Source: MPNO01 sp965205995 (lineage in GTDB: Bacteria > Pseudomonadota > Alphaproteobacteria > MPNO01). From it: a stretch of DNA of 64,000 bases. Made by a program: the position numbers and the translations under genes. Below, in pieces: positions 34,949 through 43,076 of the stretch. Numbering within the stretch: position 1 is the first letter of the stretch; the number at the start of each line of letters is the position of its first letter. The stretch covers positions 1,054,001 to 1,118,000 of the forward strand of contig OZ242200.1 of NCBI GenBank assembly GCA_965205995.1, in the 5' to 3' direction. Under the pieces are notes generated by a model that ran no database searches, was not told where the DNA came from, and saw only the letters and a list, made by a program, of their open reading frames with translations.

Positions 34949-35716
34949 ATGCGGGCAAATCCGGTTCGCCAGATCTGGGCAGAGGGCAAGGCAGTGCTCA
35001 ACGCCTGGTGCGCCATTCCCAGCGCCTTCTCGGCAGAGGTCATGGCAAGTCTCGGCTGGGACTCGGTCACCGTCGACATGCAGCATGGGGTGGTCGACTA
35101 CCAGGACGCCGTTGGCATGTTCCAGGCGATCTCGACCACCCAGGCGGCGCCGATGGCCCGCGTGCCCTGGAACGACCCCGCGATCGTCATGAAGATGCTG
35201 GACGCCGGCGCCTATGGGCTGATCTGTCCGCTGGTCAATTCGGCCGAGGAGGCGGAGCGCTTCGCCAGGGCCTGCCGCTACCCGCCGCGCGGCTATCGGA
35301 GCTCCGGCCCGATACGGGCCCTGCTCTACGGGGGCGCGGATTATTTCGACCATGCCGACGACACGATCGTCACCTTCGCGATGATCGAGACCACCGATGC
35401 GCTCACCAACCTCGATGCCATCCTCGCGGTGGATGAGGTCGACGCGGTCTATATCGGCCCGTCCGACCTGTCGCTGTCGCTCGGCGGCAAGCCCGGGCTC
35501 GACCAGACCAATCCGGTTGTGTTCGAGGCGATCGAGACCATCCTCGCCGCCGCCAAGCGGCGCGGGAAACGCGCCGGTATCCAGTGCAACGATACCCGAT
35601 ATGCGCGGCGCATGGTGGAGATGGGCTTCGATCTGGTGACGGTGATGAGCGACCAGCGGCTGATGGTCGCCGCCGGCAGCAAGGTCGTCGCCGACATGCG
35701 CAAGGACGGCGCCTGA
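34949..35716 (+). CDS. HpcH/HpaI-family class II aldolase
   Basis: This 255-residue aldolase has WCAIPSAFSAEVMASLGWDSVTVDMQHG (substrate and base region), ARVPWNDPAIVMKMLDAGAYGLICPLVNSAEEAE, and YIGPSDLSLSLGG (metal/pyruvate site). The family cleaves 2-keto-4-hydroxy acids such as HKHD to pyruvate and an aldehyde. The aldehyde product depends on the pathway. It is the first gene of a catabolic run to 41658, so it may finish a meta-cleavage pathway, though it starts only 9 nt after purD. Confidence 0.87.
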   Translation: MRANPVRQIWAEGKAVLNAWCAIPSAFSAEVMASLGWDSVTVDMQHGVVDYQDAVGMFQAISTTQAAPMARVPWNDPAIVMKMLDAGAYGLICPLVNSAEEAERFARACRYPPRGYRSSGPIRALLYGGADYFDHADDTIVTFAMIETTDALTNLDAILAVDEVDAVYIGPSDLSLSLGGKPGLDQTNPVVFEAIETILAAAKRRGKRAGIQCNDTRYARRMVEMGFDLVTVMSDQRLMVAAGSKVVADMRKDGA

Positions 35717-35777
35717 CGGCACCGCCCTTGACATCGCCCGGCGGGCTGGGCGAGTTCGGGAAAACGGGAGGGAGGCG

Positions 35778-36659
35778 ATGACGGCAGACCGGGACGGCGC
35801 ATTCGAAAGCATCTGGGCGGATTTGCAGGGCGTCCCCTTCGAGCAGGGTTATGTCGATGTCGGCGGGATCGCCACCCGTTACCTCCGTGCCGGCGGCGCC
35901 GACAAGCCCGCCCTCGTCTTCCTGCACGGCACCGGCGGTCACGCTGAGGCGTATGTGCGCAACCTCGCCGCCCACGCACCGCATTTCAACACCTACGCGA
36001 TCGACATGCTGGGCCACGGCTATACCGGAAAACCGGACTACGACTACGAGATCCCGCGCTATATCGACCATCTGGCGGGGTTCCTCGATGCGGTGGGTAT
36101 CGAGAGGGTGTCCTTGTCGGGGGAATCGCTCGGCGGCTGGGTCGCGGGCGCCTTCGCCATCGTCCATCCCGGCCGGGTCGACCGGATGGTGCTCAACACC
36201 GCGGGGGCCGACATGGTCGACCCGGACGCGCTGGCGGCGCTCCGCGCCTCGACCGCGGCGGCGGTGGAGGACCCGAGCTGGGAGCGCGTGCAAAAGCGGC
36301 TCGAATGGCTGATGCACACGAATTCCGACGTCCACGACGATCTGGTGGCGAGCCGCCAAGCGATCTATTCCCGACCCGAGATGAAGGCCGGCGTCACCCG
36401 CATCCTCTGCCTCCATACCCCGGAAGCGCGGCGGCGCTTCGCCGTCAAGGCGGAGGAATGGGCAGCGATTACGGCGCCGACCCTGGTGCTCTGGACCAGC
36501 CACGACCCGACCGCCTCGGTCGATGTCGGCGAAACGCTGGCCCGGATGATCCCGGGCGCCAAGTTCGTCGTCATGCAGGATTGCGGGCATTGGCCGCAAT
36601 TCGAGGATGCCGAGACCTTCAACCGCATCCATATCGACTTCCTGCTCGGCCGCGGCTGA
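35778..36659 (+). CDS. Alpha/beta-fold hydrolase (meta-cleavage-product hydrolase-like)
   Basis: This 293-residue protein is preceded by GGGAGG. Oxyanion motif HGTGG is at 50-54, the nucleophile elbow LSGESLGG has Ser117, the acid is Asp243 (WTSHDPT) and His271 (DCGHWPQFE) completes the triad. The pattern is like C-C bond hydrolases such as HpaII/MhpC-type enzymes acting on ring-cleaved dienoates. With nearby extradiol dioxygenases this is the best guess; an esterase is the alternative. Confidence 0.8.
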   Translation: MTADRDGAFESIWADLQGVPFEQGYVDVGGIATRYLRAGGADKPALVFLHGTGGHAEAYVRNLAAHAPHFNTYAIDMLGHGYTGKPDYDYEIPRYIDHLAGFLDAVGIERVSLSGESLGGWVAGAFAIVHPGRVDRMVLNTAGADMVDPDALAALRASTAAAVEDPSWERVQKRLEWLMHTNSDVHDDLVASRQAIYSRPEMKAGVTRILCLHTPEARRRFAVKAEEWAAITAPTLVLWTSHDPTASVDVGETLARMIPGAKFVVMQDCGHWPQFEDAETFNRIHIDFLLGRG

Positions 36660-36662
36660 ACG

Positions 36663-38249
36663 ATGCGCAATTTCGAACTGCCGGGGCGGTCGCCGGTCTA
36701 CGGCACCGGCGGCATGGCGGCGACCTCGCACCCGCTGGCGACGCTGACCGCCATCGAGACGCTCAAATCCGGCGGCAACGCGGTCGACGCGGCGGTCGCG
36801 GCGGCGGCGGTGCTCGCGGTGGTCGAGCCGCATATGACCGGGATCGGCGGCGACTGCTTCGTCCTTTACGCGCCGGCCGGCGGCGGCGTGATCGCCTATA
36901 ACGGTTCGGGCCGCAGCCCGCGCGCGGCGGAAATCGACTGGTATATCGGCAACGGCGTTCGCCAGATGCCGGTCATCGGGCCGCACGCGGTCAACATCCC
37001 GGGCGCCGTCGAAGCCTGGGACCGGCTGGTCCGCGATCACGGCCGCAAGCCGTTCGGCGCGCTGCTGACCCCGGCGATCCGGCTGGCCGCGGACGGGTCC
37101 GTGATCCACCCGCGGGTGGCCCATGACTGGGCCGGCTGCGAGCGCCTGCTTGCGCAGACGCCCGAGACATCGGCGCTTTATCTTCGCGGCGGCCGGGCAT
37201 ACCGCGCGGGCGAGATCCTCCGCCTGCCGGCGCTGTCGGCGACGCTGTCGGGCATCGCCGCCGACGGGCCGGCGGCGTTTTACGAAAGCGGGGCGACGGC
37301 GCAGATGGCGGCGACGCTCGCCTCCTATGGCGGGCTGCATACGGTCGAGGATTTCGCGGCGCATCGCGGCAACTATGTCGAGCCGATCGTCACCACCTAT
37401 CGCGGCCACGAGATCTACGAGTGCCCGCCCAACGGGCAAGGGCTGACCGCGCTCCTGATGTTCAACATCCTGTCCGGCTTCGAGCTGGAGGGGTCGGGTC
37501 CGACGGACCCCCGCCGGCTGCATCTCGAGGCGGAGGCCGGGCGGCTCGCCTATCGCGACCGCGACCTCCATATCGGCGACCCGGAAAGGGCCCAGATCCC
37601 GGTCGATGCGCTGCTCTCGGAGGGGTATGCGGCGGAGCTCCGCCGGCATATCGACCCCGGCCGCGCGATGGACGCGCTGCCGCCGGCCAGATCGCCGGCG
37701 AGTTCGGACACGGTGTACCTCGCGGTGGTCGACGGGGACGGCAACGCGATCAGCTTCATCAACTCGCTGTTCGCGATGTTCGGCTCAGCGATCGCCGACG
37801 CCCGGACCGGCGTGTTGTTCCAGAACCGCGGCAGCGCCTTCCTGATCGACCGCGACCACCCCAACGCCATCGGCCCGTCCAAGCGGTCGCTGCACACCAT
37901 CATGCCCGGTATGATGGCGAAGGACGGCGCGGCGGTCATGCCGTTCGGGGTGATGGGCGGGCACTACCAACCGTTCGGCCATGTCCATCTGGTCACCGGC
38001 GTGCTCGATTGCGGCCTCGACGTCCAGAGCGCGATCGACGCCCCGCGCATCTTCCATTTCGGCGGCGCGCTGGCGCTGGAGGCCGGCATCCCAGGCGACA
38101 CGGCGGACGCGCTCGCCGCGATGGGCCACGATGTCTGCCCGGCGGGAACGCCGCTGGGGGGCGGTCAGGCGGTGACGATCGACCGCTCGGGCGGCGTTCT
38201 CGTCGGCGGTTCCGACCCGCGCAAGGATGGCTGTGCGCTGGGCTATTGA
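36663..38249 (+). CDS. Gamma-glutamyltransferase-family protein
   Basis: This 528-residue Ntn-hydrolase of the gamma-glutamyltransferase family has an N-terminal large-subunit region with GGNAVDAAVAAAAVLAVVEPHMTGIGGD. The autoprocessing and nucleophile Thr is Thr350 (SSDTVYLAVVD). MPGMMAKDG and GVMGGHYQP are found in the small subunit. No clear signal peptide is visible, so it may be cytoplasmic, unlike periplasmic GGT. Members cleave gamma-glutamyl or acyl amides. It starts 3 nt after the alpha/beta hydrolase stop and is likely coexpressed. Confidence 0.87.
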   Translation: MRNFELPGRSPVYGTGGMAATSHPLATLTAIETLKSGGNAVDAAVAAAAVLAVVEPHMTGIGGDCFVLYAPAGGGVIAYNGSGRSPRAAEIDWYIGNGVRQMPVIGPHAVNIPGAVEAWDRLVRDHGRKPFGALLTPAIRLAADGSVIHPRVAHDWAGCERLLAQTPETSALYLRGGRAYRAGEILRLPALSATLSGIAADGPAAFYESGATAQMAATLASYGGLHTVEDFAAHRGNYVEPIVTTYRGHEIYECPPNGQGLTALLMFNILSGFELEGSGPTDPRRLHLEAEAGRLAYRDRDLHIGDPERAQIPVDALLSEGYAAELRRHIDPGRAMDALPPARSPASSDTVYLAVVDGDGNAISFINSLFAMFGSAIADARTGVLFQNRGSAFLIDRDHPNAIGPSKRSLHTIMPGMMAKDGAAVMPFGVMGGHYQPFGHVHLVTGVLDCGLDVQSAIDAPRIFHFGGALALEAGIPGDTADALAAMGHDVCPAGTPLGGGQAVTIDRSGGVLVGGSDPRKDGCALGY

Positions 38250-38318
38250 GCGAGGCTTGCCGCCGGGACGGTTCATGCTACGGTAAGCTAGCGCACCCGC
38301 TAACCGGGAGGATCCGCC

Positions 38319-38720
38319 ATGGCCAAATTGCGCCATATCGCCATCGCCTGCGACGACGTCGAGGCGACCGCCAAGTTCTACGAAGAGGTCTTCGAAATGA
38401 AGCGCGTGGGCGAGACCAGCGCCTCGCTCGCCGACGGCGTCTATCTGTCGGACGGCGTGATCAACCTCGCGATCCTCGACTACAAGACCGACGAAGCCGC
38501 CGGCGAAGAGCGCGGCAAGGACTATGTCGGCGTGCACCATTTCGGCTTCTTGGTCGACGATCTCGAGGATGCCGAGAAGGATATCGAAGCCAATGGCGGA
38601 ACCTTCTTTCTCGATCTGCCGATCGACAAGGAATCGCTCTACTACGAGAAGAAATACCGCGACCCGAACGGCATAATTTTCGATATTTCCCAGAACGGCT
38701 GGGTCGGGACGTCGAAATAG
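38319..38720 (+). CDS. VOC-family protein (glyoxalase/dioxygenase-like)
   Basis: This 133-residue single-module VOC protein starts MAKLRHIAIACDDVEATAKFYEEVF. The candidate metal ligands are His6, His near 75 (VGVHHFGFLVDD) and the Asp/Glu at the C-terminal strand (DPNGIIFDIS). The ATG follows GGGAGG. Substrate unknown; it may isomerise or hydrolyse an adduct in the surrounding aromatic pathway. Confidence 0.8.
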   Translation: MAKLRHIAIACDDVEATAKFYEEVFEMKRVGETSASLADGVYLSDGVINLAILDYKTDEAAGEERGKDYVGVHHFGFLVDDLEDAEKDIEANGGTFFLDLPIDKESLYYEKKYRDPNGIIFDISQNGWVGTSK

Positions 38721-38760
38721 GGCAAGGCAGTCGGCCCAACCATCTCCCGGGAGGACAGCG

Positions 38761-39657
38761 ATGAACGATGTGCAGGTGACGGCGGTCAGGAGCGTCGAGC
38801 TCGGCGTCCGCGACGTGGACGCGGCGGCCGAGTTCTACAGCGACGTCTGGCACCTCGACGTCGTGGCGGAGGATGGCGGGTCGCGCTATCTCCGCGGCAC
38901 CGGTCCGGAACACCATATCCTCGCGCTGCACGAGCGTGCGGAGCCGGCCCTGGTCCGGGTGAATTTCGCGGCCCCGGACAAGCGCGCCGTGGATGGGCTG
39001 CACGAGAGGGTGTCGGCGCTCGGCCCGCCGGAGATCGGCGCGCCGGCGGCGCTGACCGGCCCGGGCGGCGGCTACGGGTTCGCCTTCAGGGACAGGGAAG
39101 GACGCAGCCTCGGGGTTTCGGCCGATGTCGAGACCCATGGCGACGCGGCGGACGCGGCGGACAGGCCGCGCAAGATCTCGCACTGCGTGCTCAACGCCGC
39201 GGACATGGAAGGCTCGATCTCGCTGTTCACCGAAGGGCTCGGCTTCACGGTCAGCGACCGGACCGGTTTCCTCTGCTTCCTGCGCTGCAACTCGGATCAT
39301 CACAGCCTCGCGCTCGGCGAGGGCGCGGCGCCGACGCTCCACCACATCGCCTTCGAGATGATCGACCTCGATTCGGTGATGCGCGGCGCGGGGCGGATGC
39401 GCGATGCCGGCTATCCCATCGAATGGGGCGTCGGCCGGCACGGGCCGGGCGCCAACGTGTTCTCCTATTTCCTCGGCCCCGACGACTACGTCATCGAGTA
39501 CACCTCGGAGGTCGAGCAGGTGGACGACAGCTATCCCAGGCGGAGCGCCGATTACTGGGCCAATCTCAACCCGCCCGGTTGGAGCGACCGCTGGGGCGTC
39601 AGCGGACCGCCGTCGGAGCGGATGCAGGCGGCGCAATCGAAGATCGCATTCGCCTGA
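38761..39657 (+). CDS. Extradiol (catechol 2,3-dioxygenase-type) VOC dioxygenase
   Basis: This 298-residue two-module VOC protein has iron ligands His141 (RKISHCVLN), His195 (LHHIAFEM) and Glu246 (YVIEYTSE), exactly the 2-His-1-Glu set of type I extradiol dioxygenases. The C-terminal tail (ADYWANLNPPGWSDRWG) resembles polyaromatic/HPCD-type ring-cleavage enzymes. It should cleave a catechol-like ring next to the diol. It is 10 nt upstream of a related dioxygenase. Confidence 0.85.
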   Translation: MNDVQVTAVRSVELGVRDVDAAAEFYSDVWHLDVVAEDGGSRYLRGTGPEHHILALHERAEPALVRVNFAAPDKRAVDGLHERVSALGPPEIGAPAALTGPGGGYGFAFRDREGRSLGVSADVETHGDAADAADRPRKISHCVLNAADMEGSISLFTEGLGFTVSDRTGFLCFLRCNSDHHSLALGEGAAPTLHHIAFEMIDLDSVMRGAGRMRDAGYPIEWGVGRHGPGANVFSYFLGPDDYVIEYTSEVEQVDDSYPRRSADYWANLNPPGWSDRWGVSGPPSERMQAAQSKIAFA

Positions 39658-39667
39658 GGATCGATCC

Positions 39668-40618
39668 ATGAACTTCGTCGACATCGACACGCTGGTCTTC
39701 GCGGCGCCCGACATGAAGGCCGCGAAGCGGTTCTACACCGATTGGGGCCTCACCAAGGTGAGCGACCGGCGGGCCGGCGCCATCTTCGAGACCGGGATCG
39801 GCGCCAGGCTCGACATCCGCCCCGCCGGGCACCGCTCGCTGCCGCCGCCGGCGGTCCCGGGCATGAACTTCCGCGAGGCGGTCTGGGGGGTCGAGACCCA
39901 GGAGGACCTCGATGCCGTGCATCGGGAGATCGCCAGGGACCGCGAGGTCACGGTCGACGCGGACGGGACGATCCACTGCGTCGATCCCTACGACATCGCG
40001 GTCGGCTTCCGCGTCTGGACACACGAGAAGCAAGTCGACGCCGGGCGGTCGGCGATCAACGGCTATGGCGATATCGAGCGCCCCGACGAACGCGCGAAGA
40101 TCTACAAGCGCGCCCGGCCGATCCGGATGGGACATATCGGCTTCGCGCTGCCGGACCTAAAGCCGGCCGAGAAGTTCTATGGCGATCGTCTCGGCTTCCC
40201 GATATCGGACCGCTATTCCGGCGGGCGCGGGCTGTTCCTCCGCTGCACGCCCGAAGCGGACCACCACAACCTCTTCCTGATCAGGAGCGGGGACGGCGGC
40301 ACCGCCTTCCACCACGTCGCCTTCGAGGTGCGCGATATCCACGAGGTCTTCGGCGGCGGCATCTATTTCGACCGCAAGGGCTGGGATACCGAGGTGGGGC
40401 CGGGACGCCATCCGGTGTCGTCGGCCTATTTCTGGTACTTCAAGAGCCCCTGCGAGGGCGCGGTCGAATACTTCGCCGATTCCGACTATTTGACGGCGGA
40501 CTGGAAGCCGACCGCGTTCCGCAACAACCGGTTCTCGGAATGGCACCTGGTGGACGGCATAAACACCGGCAGGAACGCGATGCCGCGCCCGACGATGGCC
40601 GCCGACGCCGGAAAATAG
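39668..40618 (+). CDS. Second extradiol-type VOC dioxygenase
   Basis: This 316-residue protein from ATG 39668 has two VOC modules. Ligands are His156 (RMGHIGFALPD), His216 (FHHVAFEVRD) and Glu267 (GAVEYFADSDY). The N-terminal module has its own IHCVDPYDIAVGF. It is related to but not a duplicate of the preceding gene. Two extradiol enzymes in tandem may serve different catechols or different steps. The Rieske gene follows in 9 nt. Confidence 0.84.
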   Translation: MNFVDIDTLVFAAPDMKAAKRFYTDWGLTKVSDRRAGAIFETGIGARLDIRPAGHRSLPPPAVPGMNFREAVWGVETQEDLDAVHREIARDREVTVDADGTIHCVDPYDIAVGFRVWTHEKQVDAGRSAINGYGDIERPDERAKIYKRARPIRMGHIGFALPDLKPAEKFYGDRLGFPISDRYSGGRGLFLRCTPEADHHNLFLIRSGDGGTAFHHVAFEVRDIHEVFGGGIYFDRKGWDTEVGPGRHPVSSAYFWYFKSPCEGAVEYFADSDYLTADWKPTAFRNNRFSEWHLVDGINTGRNAMPRPTMAADAGK

Positions 40619-40626
40619 GAAGGGCG

Positions 40627-41658
40627 ATGTTTCTCAGGAATTGCTGGTACGCCGCGTATTGGTCCAAGGATCTCGGGCGCGGCCCCGAGTCGCGCACGAT
40701 CCTCAACGAACCCGTGGTCTTTTTCCGCAAGCAGGACGGCACGCCGGTGGCGCTCGCCGACCGCTGCTGTCACCGCGCCGCGCCGCTGTCGCGCGGCACC
40801 TGCGTGGGCGACGAGCTCCAATGCGGCTATCACGGCCTGCGCTACGACGATACTGGCGCGGTCATCGAGGTTCCCGGGCAGTCGCGGGTGCCGCCGGGCG
40901 CGCGGGTCAGATGCTATCCGCTGCGCGAGAAGTGGAAGACGATCTGGATCTGGATGGGCGATCCGGAAGAGGTCGACGAAAGCGCGATCCCCGAGCTCTT
41001 CTGGCTCGACGATCCGGGCTGGGTCAGCTCGCCCGGCCGGTTCCACGTCAGGGGCAACTACCAGCTTCTCACCGACAATCTGCTCGACCTCACCCATGTC
41101 ATCTACCTGCACAAGAACACCATCGGCGGCGATCCGGCCGAGGCAATATGGCCGACCGAAACCGAGCGCCTGGAAAACGGGGTTCGCGTCGGCCGCTGGA
41201 TGATCGACTTGAAGACGCCCCCGCTCTTCGCCAGGGTCGGCGGCTTCGACGGCAATTGCGACCGCTGGCAGCATGTCACCTGGCTGGCGCCGTCCAACAT
41301 CTATCTCGACATCGGCGCCGCGCCGACCGGGACCGGGGCGCCGGAAGGCGACCGGAGCCAGGGCTTCTCGATCTGGTCGACGCATCTGCTGACGCCGGAA
41401 ACCGAGACCACCAGCCACTACCACTGGGGCTACGCCCGGGATTTCCGGCTGCAGGACGAGGCGCTGACCCAAACCCTTTTCGAGGGCTCGCGCGACACCT
41501 TCTACGAAGACGTCGAGATGATCGATGCGCAGCAGGAACGGCTGGGCGCGACGACCGCCTTCGACGGGTCGATCGACATCAACGCCGATCGCGCGCAGCT
41601 CCAGGCGCGGCGGTTCCTCGAGGAGCGGATCCGCGCGGAGGCGACGGCGAACGCCTGA
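40627..41658 (+). CDS. Rieske non-heme iron oxygenase (VanA-type alpha subunit)
   Basis: This 343-residue protein has a Rieske cluster site Cys47/His49 and Cys66/His69 (C-x-H-x16-C-x2-H) and the mononuclear iron site D154-x2-H157-x4-H162 (NLLDLTHVIYLH). The short C-terminal domain matches VanA/PobA-type O-demethylases and monooxygenases rather than ring-hydroxylating dioxygenases with beta subunits. Such enzymes demethylate methoxybenzoates to diols, which the extradiol enzymes just upstream could open. No VanB reductase gene is adjacent. Confidence 0.87.
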   Translation: MFLRNCWYAAYWSKDLGRGPESRTILNEPVVFFRKQDGTPVALADRCCHRAAPLSRGTCVGDELQCGYHGLRYDDTGAVIEVPGQSRVPPGARVRCYPLREKWKTIWIWMGDPEEVDESAIPELFWLDDPGWVSSPGRFHVRGNYQLLTDNLLDLTHVIYLHKNTIGGDPAEAIWPTETERLENGVRVGRWMIDLKTPPLFARVGGFDGNCDRWQHVTWLAPSNIYLDIGAAPTGTGAPEGDRSQGFSIWSTHLLTPETETTSHYHWGYARDFRLQDEALTQTLFEGSRDTFYEDVEMIDAQQERLGATTAFDGSIDINADRAQLQARRFLEERIRAEATANA

Positions 41659-41689
41659 GCGCGGGGCGCGATCGACCGATCCCCGCGGC

Positions 41690-42091
41690 TTACGGGCCCT
41701 CCAGTTCGAAGAGGGGAACATCCATCGCGCGGGCGACCGCGGTCATCCGCCGGTCGAAGCTCGCCAGGGCGACCGTCTGACCGTGATCGACCAAATATGC
41801 ACATGACGCCAGATGCAACGCATCGAGCGTCCGCAGCGCACCAGGGCCGGGGAAGGCATCCAGCGCCCGCCCGAGTACCGACGGGGTAAGCTCCAGCATC
41901 GCAACCCGTCCTATCAGCCAACGGGCGGCCTCGCCGTGGGAATCGGCGAGTCCGCGCGCGTGCAGCGGCGTCCATAGCTCGTACTCCAGCAATCGGCTGG
42001 AAACCAAAGTCTCGTTCCAGAGCGAATCAGGCGGGCGGCGATCTTCGGAGAGGAGGTGCGCGAGGGCAACGGAGGTGTCCAGGTAAATCAC
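41690..42091 (-). CDS. PIN-domain toxin (VapC-like)
   Basis: This 133-residue PIN domain has IYLDTSVALAHL (Asp5), the Glu in LEYELWTPLHAR, LRTLDALHLASC (Asp pair) and SFDRRMTAVA. Its ATG overlaps the TGA of the Phd-type antitoxin by 4 nt. It should be a ribonuclease kept in check by that partner. Confidence 0.85.
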   Translation of the reverse strand: MIYLDTSVALAHLLSEDRRPPDSLWNETLVSSRLLEYELWTPLHARGLADSHGEAARWLIGRVAMLELTPSVLGRALDAFPGPGALRTLDALHLASCAYLVDHGQTVALASFDRRMTAVARAMDVPLFELEGP

Positions 42092-42381
42092 CGGTCGCGC
42101 CGGTTCTCGTCCAGTTCCGCGAGAATTTCTTTCAGCGGGGCAACAGGCTTCGTCGGTGGCGGCCGCCCCGAGCCGGCCAGCGCCGGCAGCGTGAGCACGC
42201 CCGACCGCACCGCGTCGGCCAGGAATGCGTCGGCCAGAATCGGACTGCGGGTCTCTTTGGGTGGGCCAAGCTCCGCCACCACCCGGTCACGGTCGGTCAC
42301 CAGGATCGTTTCGCCGGACGCCGCAAGCCGGACGTACTCGCTCAACCGGCTGTTCAGTATCTTGATCCCGACCGATCTCAT
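42088..42381 (-). CDS. Phd/YefM-type antitoxin
   Basis: This 97-residue antitoxin has MRSVGIKILNSRLSEYVRLAASGETILVTDRDRVVAEL, a classic Phd/YefM DNA-binding N-terminus. The flexible C-terminus (PVAPLKEILAELDENR) probably binds the toxin. It forms a second TA pair with the overlapping PIN gene. Confidence 0.87.
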   Translation of the reverse strand: MRSVGIKILNSRLSEYVRLAASGETILVTDRDRVVAELGPPKETRSPILADAFLADAVRSGVLTLPALAGSGRPPPTKPVAPLKEILAELDENRRDR

Positions 42382-42522
42382 GCGGCGTAAGGTAGCTACT
42401 GATTGCTACTTTGTCGACCTGGATCGAGCGGCGGGTTGTGCCGGGTCGAGGAAACCGCCCCGCGTCGAACTCCCGAGCGATCCTTCCCGCCACCACGGGA
42501 CGATCGGCAGCCTTTGCGCCCG
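42382..42522. other. Noncoding stretch upstream of the second TA module
   Basis: No coding signal is visible. It probably carries the TA promoter and operator just upstream of the Phd ATG at 42381, but no clear dyad stands out. Confidence 0.4.
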
Positions 42523-42588
42523 CTACTCAAGCCGGGTGTGGACGTCTAGCAGCGCCAATCCGCCGCGCGTCTTTGTTTCGACGGCGCG
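42523..42588 (-). pseudogene. Remnant of the 3' end of a second ThDP-enzyme gene
   Basis: Minus-strand translation gives AVETKTRGGLALLDVHTRLE followed by TAG (42525-42523). The real ThDP gene at 43077 ends AVAEVAKGGVALVDVHTQLK. The shared tail GG(L/V)AL(L/V)DVHT is a clear match, and nucleotide identity across the last about 45 bases is high. Only about 20 codons remain, and no frame continues upstream. It is the trace of a lost paralogue or of a past rearrangement. Confidence 0.55.
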
Positions 42589-42716
42589 AGGCCGGTTGCA
42601 AGGACTTTCACCCACCTTCGATCCTCATGTCGGCCGGGGCGGTACGACGCGCGGAGGAGCGGAAAATTTTGCCACGACCGCGCGAGGTCCGCGAAGGGGA
42701 AACGGGGCAGCAGATT

Positions 42717-42989
42717 TCAGGGCAGACTTATATGGTAGCGCTCCCAGACACGCTTCGCTTCTTCCTTGCAAACTTCTCTCAGAGCCTGAATCTGCGCCTT
42801 CTGAGGGTTACGCCAATCAGTCAGGTTGAGGGGCGGTTCGTTCTCCTTGATGAGTCGCTTCTCCAGGATCCTCGAGTCGCCGGCGAAGGGAAAGATCGCG
42901 CAGACGCCGGGCTCGGGCCGGTCGGGAATATCGTCGGGGCGGAATCGGTTGTCGCAGAGAAAACGGAATACGGCTCCCGCGTCGGTCAT
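42717..42989 (-). pseudogene. Internally deleted GIY-YIG-nuclease-like remnant
   Basis: This 90-residue ORF has PGVCAIFPF, resembling the first GIY strand, directly followed by ILEKRLIKENEPPLNLTDWRNPQKAQIQALR, which resembles the C-terminal E-x-LI-x-PPLN segment of GIY-YIG proteins. The middle YIG/Arg part is missing. It may be a degenerate or very short family member. The reading is low confidence and rests on motif resemblance. Confidence 0.35.
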
Positions 42990-43076
42990 GGTGTCCTCTT
43001 GCCTGTCCCGCTGCCCGGTCGCAACTGTGGAGCCGGTCCCTGCTGGCGGCCGCGAATGCACGGCGGGCTTCGCCGG

